DNA of 64,000 nucleotides from Candidatus Nitrospira neomarina. GTDB taxonomy: Bacteria > Nitrospirota > Nitrospiria > Nitrospirales > UBA8639. The stretch is from positions 1,674,001 to 1,738,000 of the forward strand of contig NZ_CP116968.1 of assembly GCF_032051675.1 (NCBI RefSeq), in the 5' to 3' direction. The notes beneath the pieces were generated by a model. The model saw only the letters and a list, made by a program, of their open reading frames with translations. It ran no database searches and was not told where the DNA came from. Each line of letters begins with the position of its first letter. Position 1 is the stretch's first letter. A program made the translations under genes and the position numbers. Below, one piece after another: positions 20,202-28,583 of the stretch.

Positions 20202-20833
20202 GATTTCTCCTCTATGTTGTCCCAGATCAATCGGGGATCGAAGCTCATGGCGGCAAACATGGTCAGAATCACGACTGCGGCGAATGAGATCGCTCCCGGC
20301 CCGGGTTCTATTGTCGCCAAGGCATCAAGTTTTACCAGGGCAATTAAAATCGAAATCATAAAAATATCAATCATGGACCAGCGGCCGACCACCTCGGTCA
20401 TCCGGTATAACTTGGTCCGTTCCCTTGGACGCCATTGAGATTTATATTGGACAGACAGCAACAGATACGTCAGCGCCAGGAGCTTTAAAACCGGCACGGT
20501 GATGCTGGCGAAAAATACCAGCAAGGCAATCGGCATCATTCCGGCATGAATGAGTTCCTTGACCCCGCTCAGGATTGTATCCGCTTCGCCTTTCCCGAAC
20601 GAAATCACCGTCATCACGGGAAGCAGGTTGGCCGGGATATAGAGAATGTAGGCCGCAATCAAGAGTGCCCACGTGCGCGAAATACTATTGGGTTTCCTCA
20701 GATGCAGATGGGCCCCACATCGAGGGCAGATGGCCTCACCCTCACTCAACAGCGGGGATATTCGACTGAGTTCATGGCAGGCATGACAACTCATAAGCCC
20801 GGACCGGGCTGCGGTAGGGTAAGAGCCGCTCAT
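20198..20833 (-). CDS. pqiA: PqiA-domain membrane protein, second of two
   Basis: About 211 aa. A zinc-ribbon-like head (C-H-A-C-H...C-P-R-C-G) precedes four membrane helices of one PqiA domain (A-A-Y-I-L-Y-I-P-A-N-L-L-P-V-M-T, then D-T-I-L-S-G-V-K-E-L). E. coli PqiA carries two such domains in one chain; here they are split between this gene and the preceding one. ATG 20833 overlaps the stop of the first pqiA by 4 nt and has GGAG upstream, so it is preferred over the ATG at 20857. PqiA is the inner-membrane partner of the PqiB tunnel and its biochemical role is not settled. Confidence 0.9.
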   Translation of the reverse strand: MSGSYPTAARSGLMSCHACHELSRISPLLSEGEAICPRCGAHLHLRKPNSISRTWALLIAAYILYIPANLLPVMTVISFGKGEADTILSGVKELIHAGMMPIALLVFFASITVPVLKLLALTYLLLSVQYKSQWRPRERTKLYRMTEVVGRWSMIDIFMISILIALVKLDALATIEPGPGAISFAAVVILTMFAAMSFDPRLIWDNIEEKS

Positions 20834-21441
20834 GAAACCTTCTCCATTTTTTCCCAAACCGTATGAGTATCCAGTGCAGAGTCGGCGGCAGCCAAGGTCA
20901 GGATTAAGGCGACGAATGAATAAATCGCCACACCGGGAACCAGATTGGCCAAATCCGACAACTTCACCACGGCAACAATCACTCCCAGCAAATATACGTC
21001 CATCATGGCCCAGGTCCGGCAGTGCTCAACCATCCGAAAGACCAGAGCGGCGTGCCACGGTCGCTTGTTGAATTCCAACGGTCCAAGAACGTACAACATG
21101 CCAAGAATTTTCAGGGCAGGGAAAATGATACTCGCACACAACACCAGAACCCCTAACGCCCACATTTCCCGTTCAAAGAACTCCCTCACCCCTGTCGAGA
21201 GAAGACTCTCCTGAACACGGCCATTAAGCTCGAATGTCATAAACGGGAAAACATTCGCCAGGGTAAAGAAAATGAGGCTGGCCAGGGTCAGTACAATGGT
21301 ATGTTCGAAACTATCCCGTTTTTTCGCATACAACGATGCTCCACATCTCGAACACTTGGCCCGCTCACCATAATGGAGCGGGTGAATACGATGAAGGAGA
21401 TCGCATTCATGGCAGGCGATTAAGGTATGGGGGGCGGCCAT
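20830..21441 (-). CDS. pqiA: PqiA-domain membrane protein, first of two
   Basis: About 203 aa and first gene of the operon. It has the head C-H-E-C-D-L-L-H-R-I...C-S-R-C-G-A-S-L-Y, then four membrane segments (T-L-A-S-L-I-F-F-T-L-A-N-V-F-P-F; W-A-L-G-V-L-V-L-C-A-S-I-I-F-P-A; A-M-M-D-V-Y-L-L-G-V-I-V-A-V-V; V-P-G-V-A-I-Y-S-F-V-A-L-I-L). The frame is open to 21531, but residues before M-A-A-P-H-T-L lack family character, so ATG 21441 is taken. The M-M-D-V-Y/M-I-D-I-F motif is shared with the second pqiA, showing that the two are the halves of one PqiA. Confidence 0.9.
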   Translation of the reverse strand: MAAPHTLIACHECDLLHRIHPLHYGERAKCSRCGASLYAKKRDSFEHTIVLTLASLIFFTLANVFPFMTFELNGRVQESLLSTGVREFFEREMWALGVLVLCASIIFPALKILGMLYVLGPLEFNKRPWHAALVFRMVEHCRTWAMMDVYLLGVIVAVVKLSDLANLVPGVAIYSFVALILTLAAADSALDTHTVWEKMEKVS

Positions 21442-22015
21442 GTCATTCCCGTTCGATCCGACTGGAAACACATCATCTCCACGGTGTGTCCTCGATGGAA
21501 TGTTCCACCGTGTCGCTGGTGTTCTTAACACATTCGAGAAATTTTTTCACCAACAACGAGCCAAAACATGCGACACCAGACATGGATTGGGCCCGTTGCG
21601 GATGAAGAAATCGCCTGATTTGAGGGCATCGAGGATCTTCCATGAGCGAAGCAGGTTGTTCAAAAAGGCCCGTCCAGTCCTGTCCTGTTGTTTCTCGAAT
21701 ACAAGGCCGCCATCGCCTTGACGCGCAGAGCGGACAGAGAACTAGGTGAGCACGGCCAAGGGGCGAACGGTCTTCCCGCTTATGCGTCGAAACGCCTCAG
21801 CGCATACACGAAAAGCCGCCTGTAAGATCGCTCCGGAAAGTTGCCATCCACTAAAAAGATGGCCCATGAGGTTTAACAGGCTGGACAGAAACCCGCCAGA
21901 TCAACGGATCAATTTTCTTAAATTTTAGTAATTGAAAAATACGGTTGGAGATACAATTGAACGGCCGCGTCAGGAACAAAGGATCCACCTTCTAACATAG
22001 TTTTCCAATCCTTCG
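21442..22015. other. Intergenic region upstream of the pqi operon
   Basis: 574 bases that should contain the pqi promoter (reading leftward). I see no convincing gene on either strand and no clear repeat or hairpin. Several short open frames cross the region but none has a ribosome site with a recognisable protein. Confidence 0.35.
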
Positions 22016-22393
22016 TTAAAGCGGGCCTCTGGTGACACTTTGGACCACAAAGGTTTTATCATCAAAGGTGATAGTCAGCGATTCCCCCTTGTCCCCTGAG
22101 GTGCTCTGAAGATCCATATACGAATAGGTCCAGATGTGAATATGTCCCTCATGTGTCTTGGTTTTGAGGCGGGCGACGGGCTCTCCAAGAAGAGTTAACA
22201 CCTCATCCTGAGTGGTGCTATGCGGAATGATTTCATTTTCGATTCCTATGGGTATCGGCCTCTCACCCATCTCATAAAGATAGGCAGGGTTTTGCGCACA
22301 GGCGGCGAGGAGAATCGTGAGAACGAATGGCCATGTTTTTTGTAGCCCATACCTTTGTCTGTTCTTACAATCAGGTTTTTCTCCTAGCGTCAT
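22016..22393 (-). CDS. Small lipoprotein with BamE/SmpA-like domain
   Basis: 125 aa. The N-terminal signal ends in a lipobox (I-L-L-A-A-C), followed by a short linker and a compact domain with I-P-H-S-T-T-Q-D-E-V-L-T-L-L-G-E-P-V, which is the helix-turn pattern of the SmpA/OmlA/BamE fold (G-x-T-x-x-x-V-x-x-x-L-G-x-P). Then come strands I-H-I-W-T-Y-S-Y and S-L-T-I-T-F-D-D-K. BamE itself helps outer-membrane protein assembly, but many stand-alone lipoproteins share the fold, so a Bam role is not implied. It is monocistronic and divergent from the channel locus. Confidence 0.72.
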   Translation of the reverse strand: MTLGEKPDCKNRQRYGLQKTWPFVLTILLAACAQNPAYLYEMGERPIPIGIENEIIPHSTTQDEVLTLLGEPVARLKTKTHEGHIHIWTYSYMDLQSTSGDKGESLTITFDDKTFVVQSVTRGPL

Positions 22394-23031
22394 GAAATGC
22401 CTCCCACAAGTATAAAAATCTCATCAATCCTTTCCTACCAGGGCAATGCGGCTCTCTCAACAGGATTCGGCCCGGGGCTCAACCCTTCTCAACAAATTCG
22501 CCCTCATCCTGTCATAGGGCACCAGGAAGAGGAACCCCACAAACAGCCGACTTCTCAGTGGACGCTCTTGAATCCTCTCTCCATTATTCAGCGGGCTGTA
22601 TTATGGAGCATCCCTTTGAGTTTTGCATCCTAAATCGGGGACCCTATCCTTTTCCTATGATAGACTCTGCAAAATGTCTCAGATTCGGAAGAAAGGGTTT
22701 TGCGCACCGTCCGCATCATTTACCCCGCGCAACAATTGGGGAGAAAGTTTTTCATAAATGCCCATACCGCAAATCTTTGCAGATCGGACGAAGAACTCTT
22801 GAGACCGCCACCTCCCTTAAATTCCGGACTGTTGCCCTTGGACCAATGGCGTCGATTTTGTGGCCATGCCTGCCACAGTGGAAAGGCTCCTTTGCGGGAC
22901 CAATCTCTTTATCAAAAAAAACTGAACTGAAGGAGCGCTATTCTTACCTTGCCGACCATTGGAGCGCCAGAAGAAACAGGGCTGGCAATACTAATGAAGC
23001 CAGCCTGTTTCGCCATTCGGAGAAGACACCG
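22394..23031. other. Intergenic region upstream of the channel locus
   Basis: 638 bases without a supported gene. The channel frame stays open upstream to 22558, but that part has no membrane or conserved character. No hairpin with a T-run was seen. Promoters for both divergent genes are expected here. Confidence 0.35.
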
Positions 23032-23709
23032 ATGCCTATCAAAAGGATGAACTTTGGGTATTTGCTAGGAGGTCTGTTGTTCCTGTTGCTCTCGGTTGCC
23101 ATCGCACGAGAAGTAGGGGTCACGAGTGAGACCCGGCGTTTGTTCCTTGAGCCTGCTCTTTGCCTCATGCTCCTGATGGGGATATGGAGCCATGTGAGTG
23201 AAAAAACATGGTGAATGGTGGGAGGAGGAATTCTCACCGTAAGTGGAATCGCAACTGCCACCATCGACTACTTCCTGGACATTCCTGAGCTTCAGTTTGT
23301 CAACATGGCCATACTATTTGTGTTCTCCCTGGTCAGTACCTGGATTGCTTCCCGGCATTTGCTCCTTTCAGGCCCAATCACCCTGAATAAAATCATTGGC
23401 GCCATCTGCATTTATCTCCTGATTGGTCTCAACTGGTCGGTGTGTTATCTCATCATCAACATCGCCAACCCGAATTCGTTTCACGGCCTGACATCCACCG
23501 CGGTAGGAGTCCAGTTTGCAGAATTGCTGTATTACAGCTATGTCACCATTACGACCTTAGGCTACGGCGACGTGACCCCCATTAAGCCGATCGCCCGCAC
23601 TCTCTCCTATCTCGAGGCGATCGTCGGACAATTTTATGTTGCCGTCTTGGTGGCATGGCTCGTGGGCATGTATCTTTCCGAGAAAAACCAGACCGGCACA
23701 AAGCCCTAG
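23032..23709 (+). pseudogene. Two-pore-type K+ channel, interrupted by an in-frame TGA
   Basis: A single frame encodes a ~224-residue ion channel but carries TGA at 23212-23214, directly after a TGG codon. The 5' part (60 codons from ATG 23032, with GGAG 9 nt upstream) gives two membrane segments. The 3' part restarts at ATG 23215 in the same frame and holds a third segment, a linker, the pore helix with the selectivity filter T-T-L-G-Y-G-D-V-T-P, and the last helix. Family members I know are uninterrupted at about this length, so this looks like a recent nonsense mutation or a base error. The 164-residue 3' part could still be made from GTG/ATG near GGAGGAGG. A sequencing error cannot be excluded. 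Confidence 0.8.
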
Positions 23710-23857
23710 AGCCGATTTCGATACGGAACGGCCTTTTCGTCGTATCCTCTCCTGAGTACTTGTCAGACTGGGGCTTAGGTAATCACACATCCGATGGCCG
23801 TGACGACATAGCCACGACTCCACGTTTTATCACTCCTTTATCAAATACAAAACCGGT

Positions 23858-24586
23858 CTATGCGCGTCCGATCTGCTCTCGAACCCATTCGTGTACGACC
23901 TTGATCATGTCCGGCATGTGCTCGGAGAACACATGGTCTGCACCTTCAATCTGGACGAGCTGCTTGGGTGTATTGGCTCTTTCGAAAATGTCGAGCGAGT
24001 CCTGGAGAGGAACAACGTCATCCTCAGTTCCGTGAACGAGCAGCCAGGGGATCCGGATCGAGGGAGCACGGGTGACGACGGTGCCGATGGCCACGGTGTC
24101 GTCGATGAAAGTCTGCGACAGCGGGCACGCCGGCTCATCCCACATGAAGCCCACACCCGCGGTGACGTTGCCGAACTCGCGCTGCGCGAACGCTTCCGTA
24201 TGAACCATGCCGGCTAATGAAACGAGTCCGACAAGACGTGTGTCTTTGCCAGCCAGCAGCACGCCGACAGCTCCACCCATGCTGTGGCCGACATACAGGA
24301 TGTTCCATCCGTCGAGCGCGTCGAGCACGCAGCGAAGGTCTTCTACTTCCTTGGAAATTGTGGAGTCCTCGAAGCGACCTTCCGAATCACCGTTACCGGA
24401 AAACGACAGCCTGATCGTCGGAATTCCGTCGTGTGACAGGGCTTCTGCCAGCGCGACGGCAAACGGACGATCCTTATTGCCCGTGACCCCGTGCCCGAGG
24501 ACAACGATGACCTTCCGACTGTTATCTCCCGGATGGAAGGTGTAGTCGATCTTTTCACCTTCGAGGTTGCGAATGGTTCCGAACAT
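23858..24586 (-). CDS. Alpha/beta-hydrolase, soluble
   Basis: 242 aa, no signal peptide. The oxyanion-hole motif V-L-G-H-G-V-T-G-N-K-D-R-P lies near residue 30, the nucleophile elbow G-H-S-M-G-G near 100, a family acid in H-G-T-E-D-D-V-V-P-L and the catalytic His in G-A-D-H-V-F-S-E-H. This resembles the dienelactone-hydrolase/serine aminopeptidase-type hydrolases of about 250 aa. AGGAGG sits 4 nt before the ATG. Local base composition and codon use (many GCG/CGC/GTC codons) are richer in G+C than the flanking genes, as for the next gene, so the pair may have arrived together. Substrate unknown. Confidence 0.88.
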   Translation of the reverse strand: MFGTIRNLEGEKIDYTFHPGDNSRKVIVVLGHGVTGNKDRPFAVALAEALSHDGIPTIRLSFSGNGDSEGRFEDSTISKEVEDLRCVLDALDGWNILYVGHSMGGAVGVLLAGKDTRLVGLVSLAGMVHTEAFAQREFGNVTAGVGFMWDEPACPLSQTFIDDTVAIGTVVTRAPSIRIPWLLVHGTEDDVVPLQDSLDIFERANTPKQLVQIEGADHVFSEHMPDMIKVVHEWVREQIGRA

Positions 24587-24834
24587 GATTCCTCCTGTAA
24601 TGCGTGAACATTGTGATGATCACCTCCGGCGTCAGCTCGAGCCCCGCCTGCTCAGAGCAGCAGGGCTCGGGAACCGCCGATAGGTCGAGCAAAATGACGT
24701 ATGGGCCTTGTTATCGACAAGACGGGACGCTCGACGTCAACCTCCCTTGAGATGGTTGGATCCCGGTGACGCTCATCCCCTATCCCGTCGCCGTGCAGAT
24801 CGACGACGATCCACTTTGTGGACCGTCCATTCTC

Positions 24835-26283
24835 TCACTGACCTTTGCCGCGATACAGCTTGTAACCTCTGTAGAGAAGCGCGCCGGCGATCCAGGTGAA
24901 GACTAGGACGAGCGGATAGGCTAACAGGCGCGGGAAGAACGCGAAGAGAATCCCCGACATCAGGAGCATCACCCCCGCCGTTACCGTGATACGCGCTTCG
25001 AGGGGTTCGAGGATACGCCGGTTGGTGAACGCCGCGCCCACCGTGTTGGCGAGGCGGAGAGCGCCTGCAGCGGCACGCCCGCCGCTCCCGCCGCCGCTGG
25101 AGAGTTTTGGATGCGGATGGCGAGGTTGATTCGGCGCGCGCAATTTCCGCTGAGCATCTAAGACCACCTCGGTCGCGTTCTCCAAGTCCTGCAGATACGT
25201 CTGCTCCATAAGGCGCGCGAAAGGTTCGTCTTCAACGACGACGTCCATCTCGCAATTGCCTAACCAACTGGCGAGGTTGAGATTCGTCGAACCGACGCGC
25301 GCCCAATGTCCATCAGCAACGGCCGTCTTCGCGTGCAGCATCGTCCCGTTCCACTCGAAGATTCGCACACCGGCTTCCAACAAAGGACGATATCCCGCTC
25401 TGGATAAGAGCCTAAGAAGCGGAATGTCGGTTGCGTCCGGCACGAGCAGGCGCACATCAACACCGTCGCTTGCGGCTGCACGCAACGCTTGCACATAGGA
25501 GGTCGTCCCAGCGTAATACGCATCGACCAACCAGAGGCGTTTCCTCACAAGGGCCGCCATCAGGAGATCGACGCGAAACATCCCCGCCGTCGCCGGCACA
25601 CTCGCCACAACGCGAAGGGCCGTTTCGCCTTTCTGCGCCTGCCCGTCTGGTTTGAACAGGTCGTGCTCAGGAATCGGCTCTCCCATCATCGCCCAGACAT
25701 CTGCGAACGCCTGCTCAATGACAGCCACCGACGGTCCGCGCACTTCCACGCCGGTATCGCGCCACGGTTCAACCTTCTTTTCAGGCACACCGACCCACAT
25801 CTGACCAACGCACAAGCCGGTGACAAAACCCACCTCGCCATCCACCGAGATCGTCTTTCGATGGTCACGACTGAGCCAGCCAAAAGGTGAGTCCCACCGC
25901 GGCGGGTTGTAGCAACGCACTTCCACACCGCCCGCGCGCAAACGGTTCCAAAAAGCCCGCGACGCTCTACCGAATCCGCCCATCCAGTCGTAAATGAGAC
26001 GCACGCGCATGCCCTCCTGCGCTTTACCAACAAGCACGTCGGCAAACATTCGACCCACATCATCTTCGCGAATGATGTAGTTTTCGAAGTGAATGTACCG
26101 TTTCGCCCCGCGGATGGCATCGAGCCACGCCGGGTAGTTCTCGGACGCGTCTTGGAGCAGTCGGATAGTGTTGCCTTCGATCAGGGGTGCGCCTGCGGCG
26201 CGCGAAAAAGCCTGGTTTCCAAGTGAGCGGATGGGTAATATCGCGGCCCGCTCACGGTTTTGGAGTTGGACAGTGGCGCTCAA
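24835..26283 (-). CDS. Phospholipase D / cardiolipin synthase-family protein
   Basis: 482 aa with two HKD motifs: H141-R-K-T-I-S-V-D148 and H317-A-K-T-A-V-A-D324, followed by G-S-T-N-L-N. These are the catalytic pairs of phosphatidyl-transfer enzymes such as ClsB-type cardiolipin synthase. A C-terminal tail of ~50 residues has two hydrophobic stretches ([13 protein letters not shown] and [11 protein letters not shown]), unusual since cardiolipin synthase ClsA carries membrane helices at the N-terminus. The start is TTG 26283, supported by AAGGGA about 9 nt upstream; no ATG is available before residue 79. Base composition is G+C-rich. It may act on membrane lipids; substrate not certain. Confidence 0.9.
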   Translation of the reverse strand: MSATVQLQNRERAAILPIRSLGNQAFSRAAGAPLIEGNTIRLLQDASENYPAWLDAIRGAKRYIHFENYIIREDDVGRMFADVLVGKAQEGMRVRLIYDWMGGFGRASRAFWNRLRAGGVEVRCYNPPRWDSPFGWLSRDHRKTISVDGEVGFVTGLCVGQMWVGVPEKKVEPWRDTGVEVRGPSVAVIEQAFADVWAMMGEPIPEHDLFKPDGQAQKGETALRVVASVPATAGMFRVDLLMAALVRKRLWLVDAYYAGTTSYVQALRAAASDGVDVRLLVPDATDIPLLRLLSRAGYRPLLEAGVRIFEWNGTMLHAKTAVADGHWARVGSTNLNLASWLGNCEMDVVVEDEPFARLMEQTYLQDLENATEVVLDAQRKLRAPNQPRHPHPKLSSGGGSGGRAAAGALRLANTVGAAFTNRRILEPLEARITVTAGVMLLMSGILFAFFPRLLAYPLVLVFTWIAGALLYRGYKLYRGKGQ

Positions 26284-26285
26284 GG

Positions 26286-26570
26286 TTATTGTCCCTTCAC
26301 GTCATCGCCATTGACGGCGGAGTACGCAATATAGGTGGAAGCTTCTTCCCAATATTCCTCGATGGTCCCGTTGAATTAGTCACCCAAAGCAAAGTTCTGA
26401 CGGCCACAACGCATTAACTGCGCCGACATATATCCATCCTGCGTGTACATGATGATGCTCATCGGAGGCTCTCCCATGTGGAATACCGGCACAGATCCGG
26501 CCACAGGATTTCCCAAACGGGATTCGAGCTTCCATGTCCCAATCAGTTGCTCACCCAATGTGTCTTTCAT
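26286..26570 (-). pseudogene. Lipocalin-like domain protein, broken and truncated
   Basis: The first 64 codons (ATG 26570) read L-I-G-T-W-K-L-E-S-R..., then Y-T-Q-D-G-Y-M-S-A-Q-L-M-R and F-A-L-G-D, the N-terminal half of the small lipocalin-like family (PF13924 as I recall it). A TAA at 26376-26378 interrupts it. The same frame continues for 29 codons with F-N-G-T-I-E-E-Y...A-S-T-Y-I-A-Y-S-A, which fits the family sequence, and stops again at 26286, 3 nt before the PLD gene start. About 40 residues of the family are missing, so the gene appears both nonsense-mutated and cut off where the G+C-rich PLD segment begins. A short functional peptide is less likely. Confidence 0.65.
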
Positions 26571-26770
26571 AGAATTGCTCCCTGTGATGTCTAAAAAAAA
26601 TCCAGGGAGGATCAGGTTTTAATTCCCAAGTTGAGTCAACTTCTCTTCAGACCCCTATCAGGGACGGAAGGATGTCCTTAGGGCATCGGCCATAGACAGC
26701 TCACCATAGGAGAGTGTGAGGAGGACACTCAGATCAATCCCATTACGAAATGACTCAACCGTGCCTTCCC

Positions 26771-27523
26771 TCATGGTGACCGAGGAAAGACCTCTTTCGT
26801 TGCCCGCCAATCACGAAACCGTTGGGACAATCTGGTGGCCCAGTACTGAAAGGCCTGCTGAACATCATCCCATGAATCCATTGAGCCATCCAGCGTTCGA
26901 CCTCCCATTCGACGATCGACGGCTGCCGCCAGCAGGGTGCCGGTATCTCCATCGGTTAATTTTCCTTCAACAGTGGCCCGCCCCACAAAAGCCTGTGTGC
27001 CCGTGGCAAGTTCCGTGGCGGCCGATATCACACCAGCCGGTGGGACAAGAGTGGTGAAAATATCCATGCCGACATCGGCTGGTACGGCTTCGGTCAAGGC
27101 CAGCTCTAAACGTAATGCTCCGGGTACTAATTTAGGAACGACAAGAAAATCTTCTTTGAGTGCCCAGATCATCTTTGAACGAAGATCTCCACCCAGTTTG
27201 TGTAATTGTTCTTGGGGAACCGAAGATTGCTTTGACAATAAGACGGTCACCGGGTCCACGTATAACGTGCGATAGGTGGAAAAATCAGCCTGAGGATTCT
27301 TGTACACGAGAAGCGCTTCCCCCTCTTCTCCCTTTTGGAGAAGGGAATAATCTCTGATAAATCCTGAAGTCTGCACGTTTCCAGCCTGTTCGGTCTGCGC
27401 GCATCCTGCAACAACGAGTACGATCGTGAGGACGATTGGAAATCCGAGTCTTTTAAGCCGGACAACCTGCCTGAATCCCGGCTTTCCGCTGCGGCAATCG
27501 GAGGCTTTTATGTCGTCACCCAT
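26771..27523 (-). CDS. DUF3313-family lipoprotein
   Basis: 250 aa. The signal sequence ends L-V-V-A-G-C, and the mature part opens S-G-F-I-R-D-Y-S-L-L-Q-K-G, the characteristic start of DUF3313 proteins, followed by Y-R-T-L-Y-V-D-P-V. A central strand-rich domain and a C-terminal helix with W-D-D-V-Q-Q-A-F-Q-Y-W-A complete the usual length. Family members are outer-membrane-directed lipoproteins of unknown role. The same-strand SYLF gene lies 150 nt upstream. Confidence 0.85.
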   Translation of the reverse strand: MGDDIKASDCRSGKPGFRQVVRLKRLGFPIVLTIVLVVAGCAQTEQAGNVQTSGFIRDYSLLQKGEEGEALLVYKNPQADFSTYRTLYVDPVTVLLSKQSSVPQEQLHKLGGDLRSKMIWALKEDFLVVPKLVPGALRLELALTEAVPADVGMDIFTTLVPPAGVISAATELATGTQAFVGRATVEGKLTDGDTGTLLAAAVDRRMGGRTLDGSMDSWDDVQQAFQYWATRLSQRFRDWRATKEVFPRSP

Positions 27524-27676
27524 TCATGAATTCCTTTCATTCCTCTATCTATAGGTCTTAAGAAAAACGGATCGGGGATGCAAAGGGAAATCCGCGAAGC
27601 ATTGTGATCACGCTTCCAGACCCTAGCCTGGCAAGTCATGGTATTTCTTGCAAACTCAGCTTTTTCTCAAAATACG

Positions 27677-28411
27677 TTAACTGTTTCCTTTAGTCGCCTT
27701 CTTGACCACTTCGAGCAAAGGATTGGCCTGGGGATTACTCACACTACGCCGCACCAGGATATCGATCGTTTTGGTTGGTGTTGTGTAATAATTGGTATTT
27801 AACGCGTCCCGTGCGGCGACAACGGCCCCTTCGAGTGAAATGCCGGCAAACAATCCCTTTGCCTTGGAAAAGGATAAGAGATCCGCACTCAAATTCGGCG
27901 CCGTCGATCCCTCAACCCCTCTCCCGATTGGACCAACCGCTACGGAAGCATCGGCACCCAATTTTAGGGTCGTACTCATCAGGGAATCGATGCCCTTTTG
28001 CGTCATGACCAACAACACGACTTCCGAAGCCTGTCCGCCGAATTGGAATCCGAAACTGGCACCACCCAGGGTAAAAAAGGCAGGATAGCTCCATTCGTTG
28101 GTTTTTTCATCACGAGCGATCAACACACCGGTTCCCCCCGACCCGCCGATAAAAAAGGCCCCTTTGATAAATTGGGGAACAATTAAAATGCCCCGGGCGT
28201 CCTTCATATAATCCCGGAACCACTGCATGTCGGGATCCGCAAGAAAATTCTCCAGGGTAAAACGAGCTTTATCCACCAGGAACTCTTCTTCAGAAGCATT
28301 CTGTGCCCAACCCGAAGTCGGAATGACTAATGCCAGACATAACATGCCCCAGACAAGAATTATCGGGAACAGCCGCGAAGAATGACTCATGGATCTTACG
28401 TGGGTAAACAT
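27677..28411 (-). CDS. Exported SYLF (Ysc84) lipid-binding protein
   Basis: About 244 aa from ATG 28411, which has GAGAGG about 9 nt upstream (ATG 28429 is an upstream alternative). A signal peptide ending S-G-W-A-Q is followed by a SYLF domain: A-R-G-I-L-I-V-P-Q-F-I-K-G-A-F-F-I-G-G-S-G-G-T-G-V-L, Y-P-A-F-F-T-L-G-G-A-S-F-G-F-Q-F-G-G-Q and L-G-A-D-A-S-V-A-V-G-P-I-G-R. The domain binds phosphoinositides in eukaryotes; bacterial exported versions are common and functionally undefined. It adds to the envelope-lipid theme of the neighbourhood. Confidence 0.88.
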   Translation of the reverse strand: MFTHVRSMSHSSRLFPIILVWGMLCLALVIPTSGWAQNASEEEFLVDKARFTLENFLADPDMQWFRDYMKDARGILIVPQFIKGAFFIGGSGGTGVLIARDEKTNEWSYPAFFTLGGASFGFQFGGQASEVVLLVMTQKGIDSLMSTTLKLGADASVAVGPIGRGVEGSTAPNLSADLLSFSKAKGLFAGISLEGAVVAARDALNTNYYTTPTKTIDILVRRSVSNPQANPLLEVVKKATKGNS

Positions 28412-28583
28412 AATAGACGCCTCTCTCATGCTAGAAGGGTTTCCGGAAATGTCCCGTGAAAACTTTTGCGAGGAAAGTTATATATCGAGGTTAGCAATTT
28501 TCACCCTATCCTCGATATAGTGGTCTCGATCAAACAAGGAAAAATGGTTTTTAGTCATAAAAGATCACCTCTATGGAGATCCG

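Noticed and set aside
22558..23031. N-terminal extension of the channel gene
   Set aside because: No membrane or conserved character; the start at 23032 has GGAG 9 nt upstream and fits family length.
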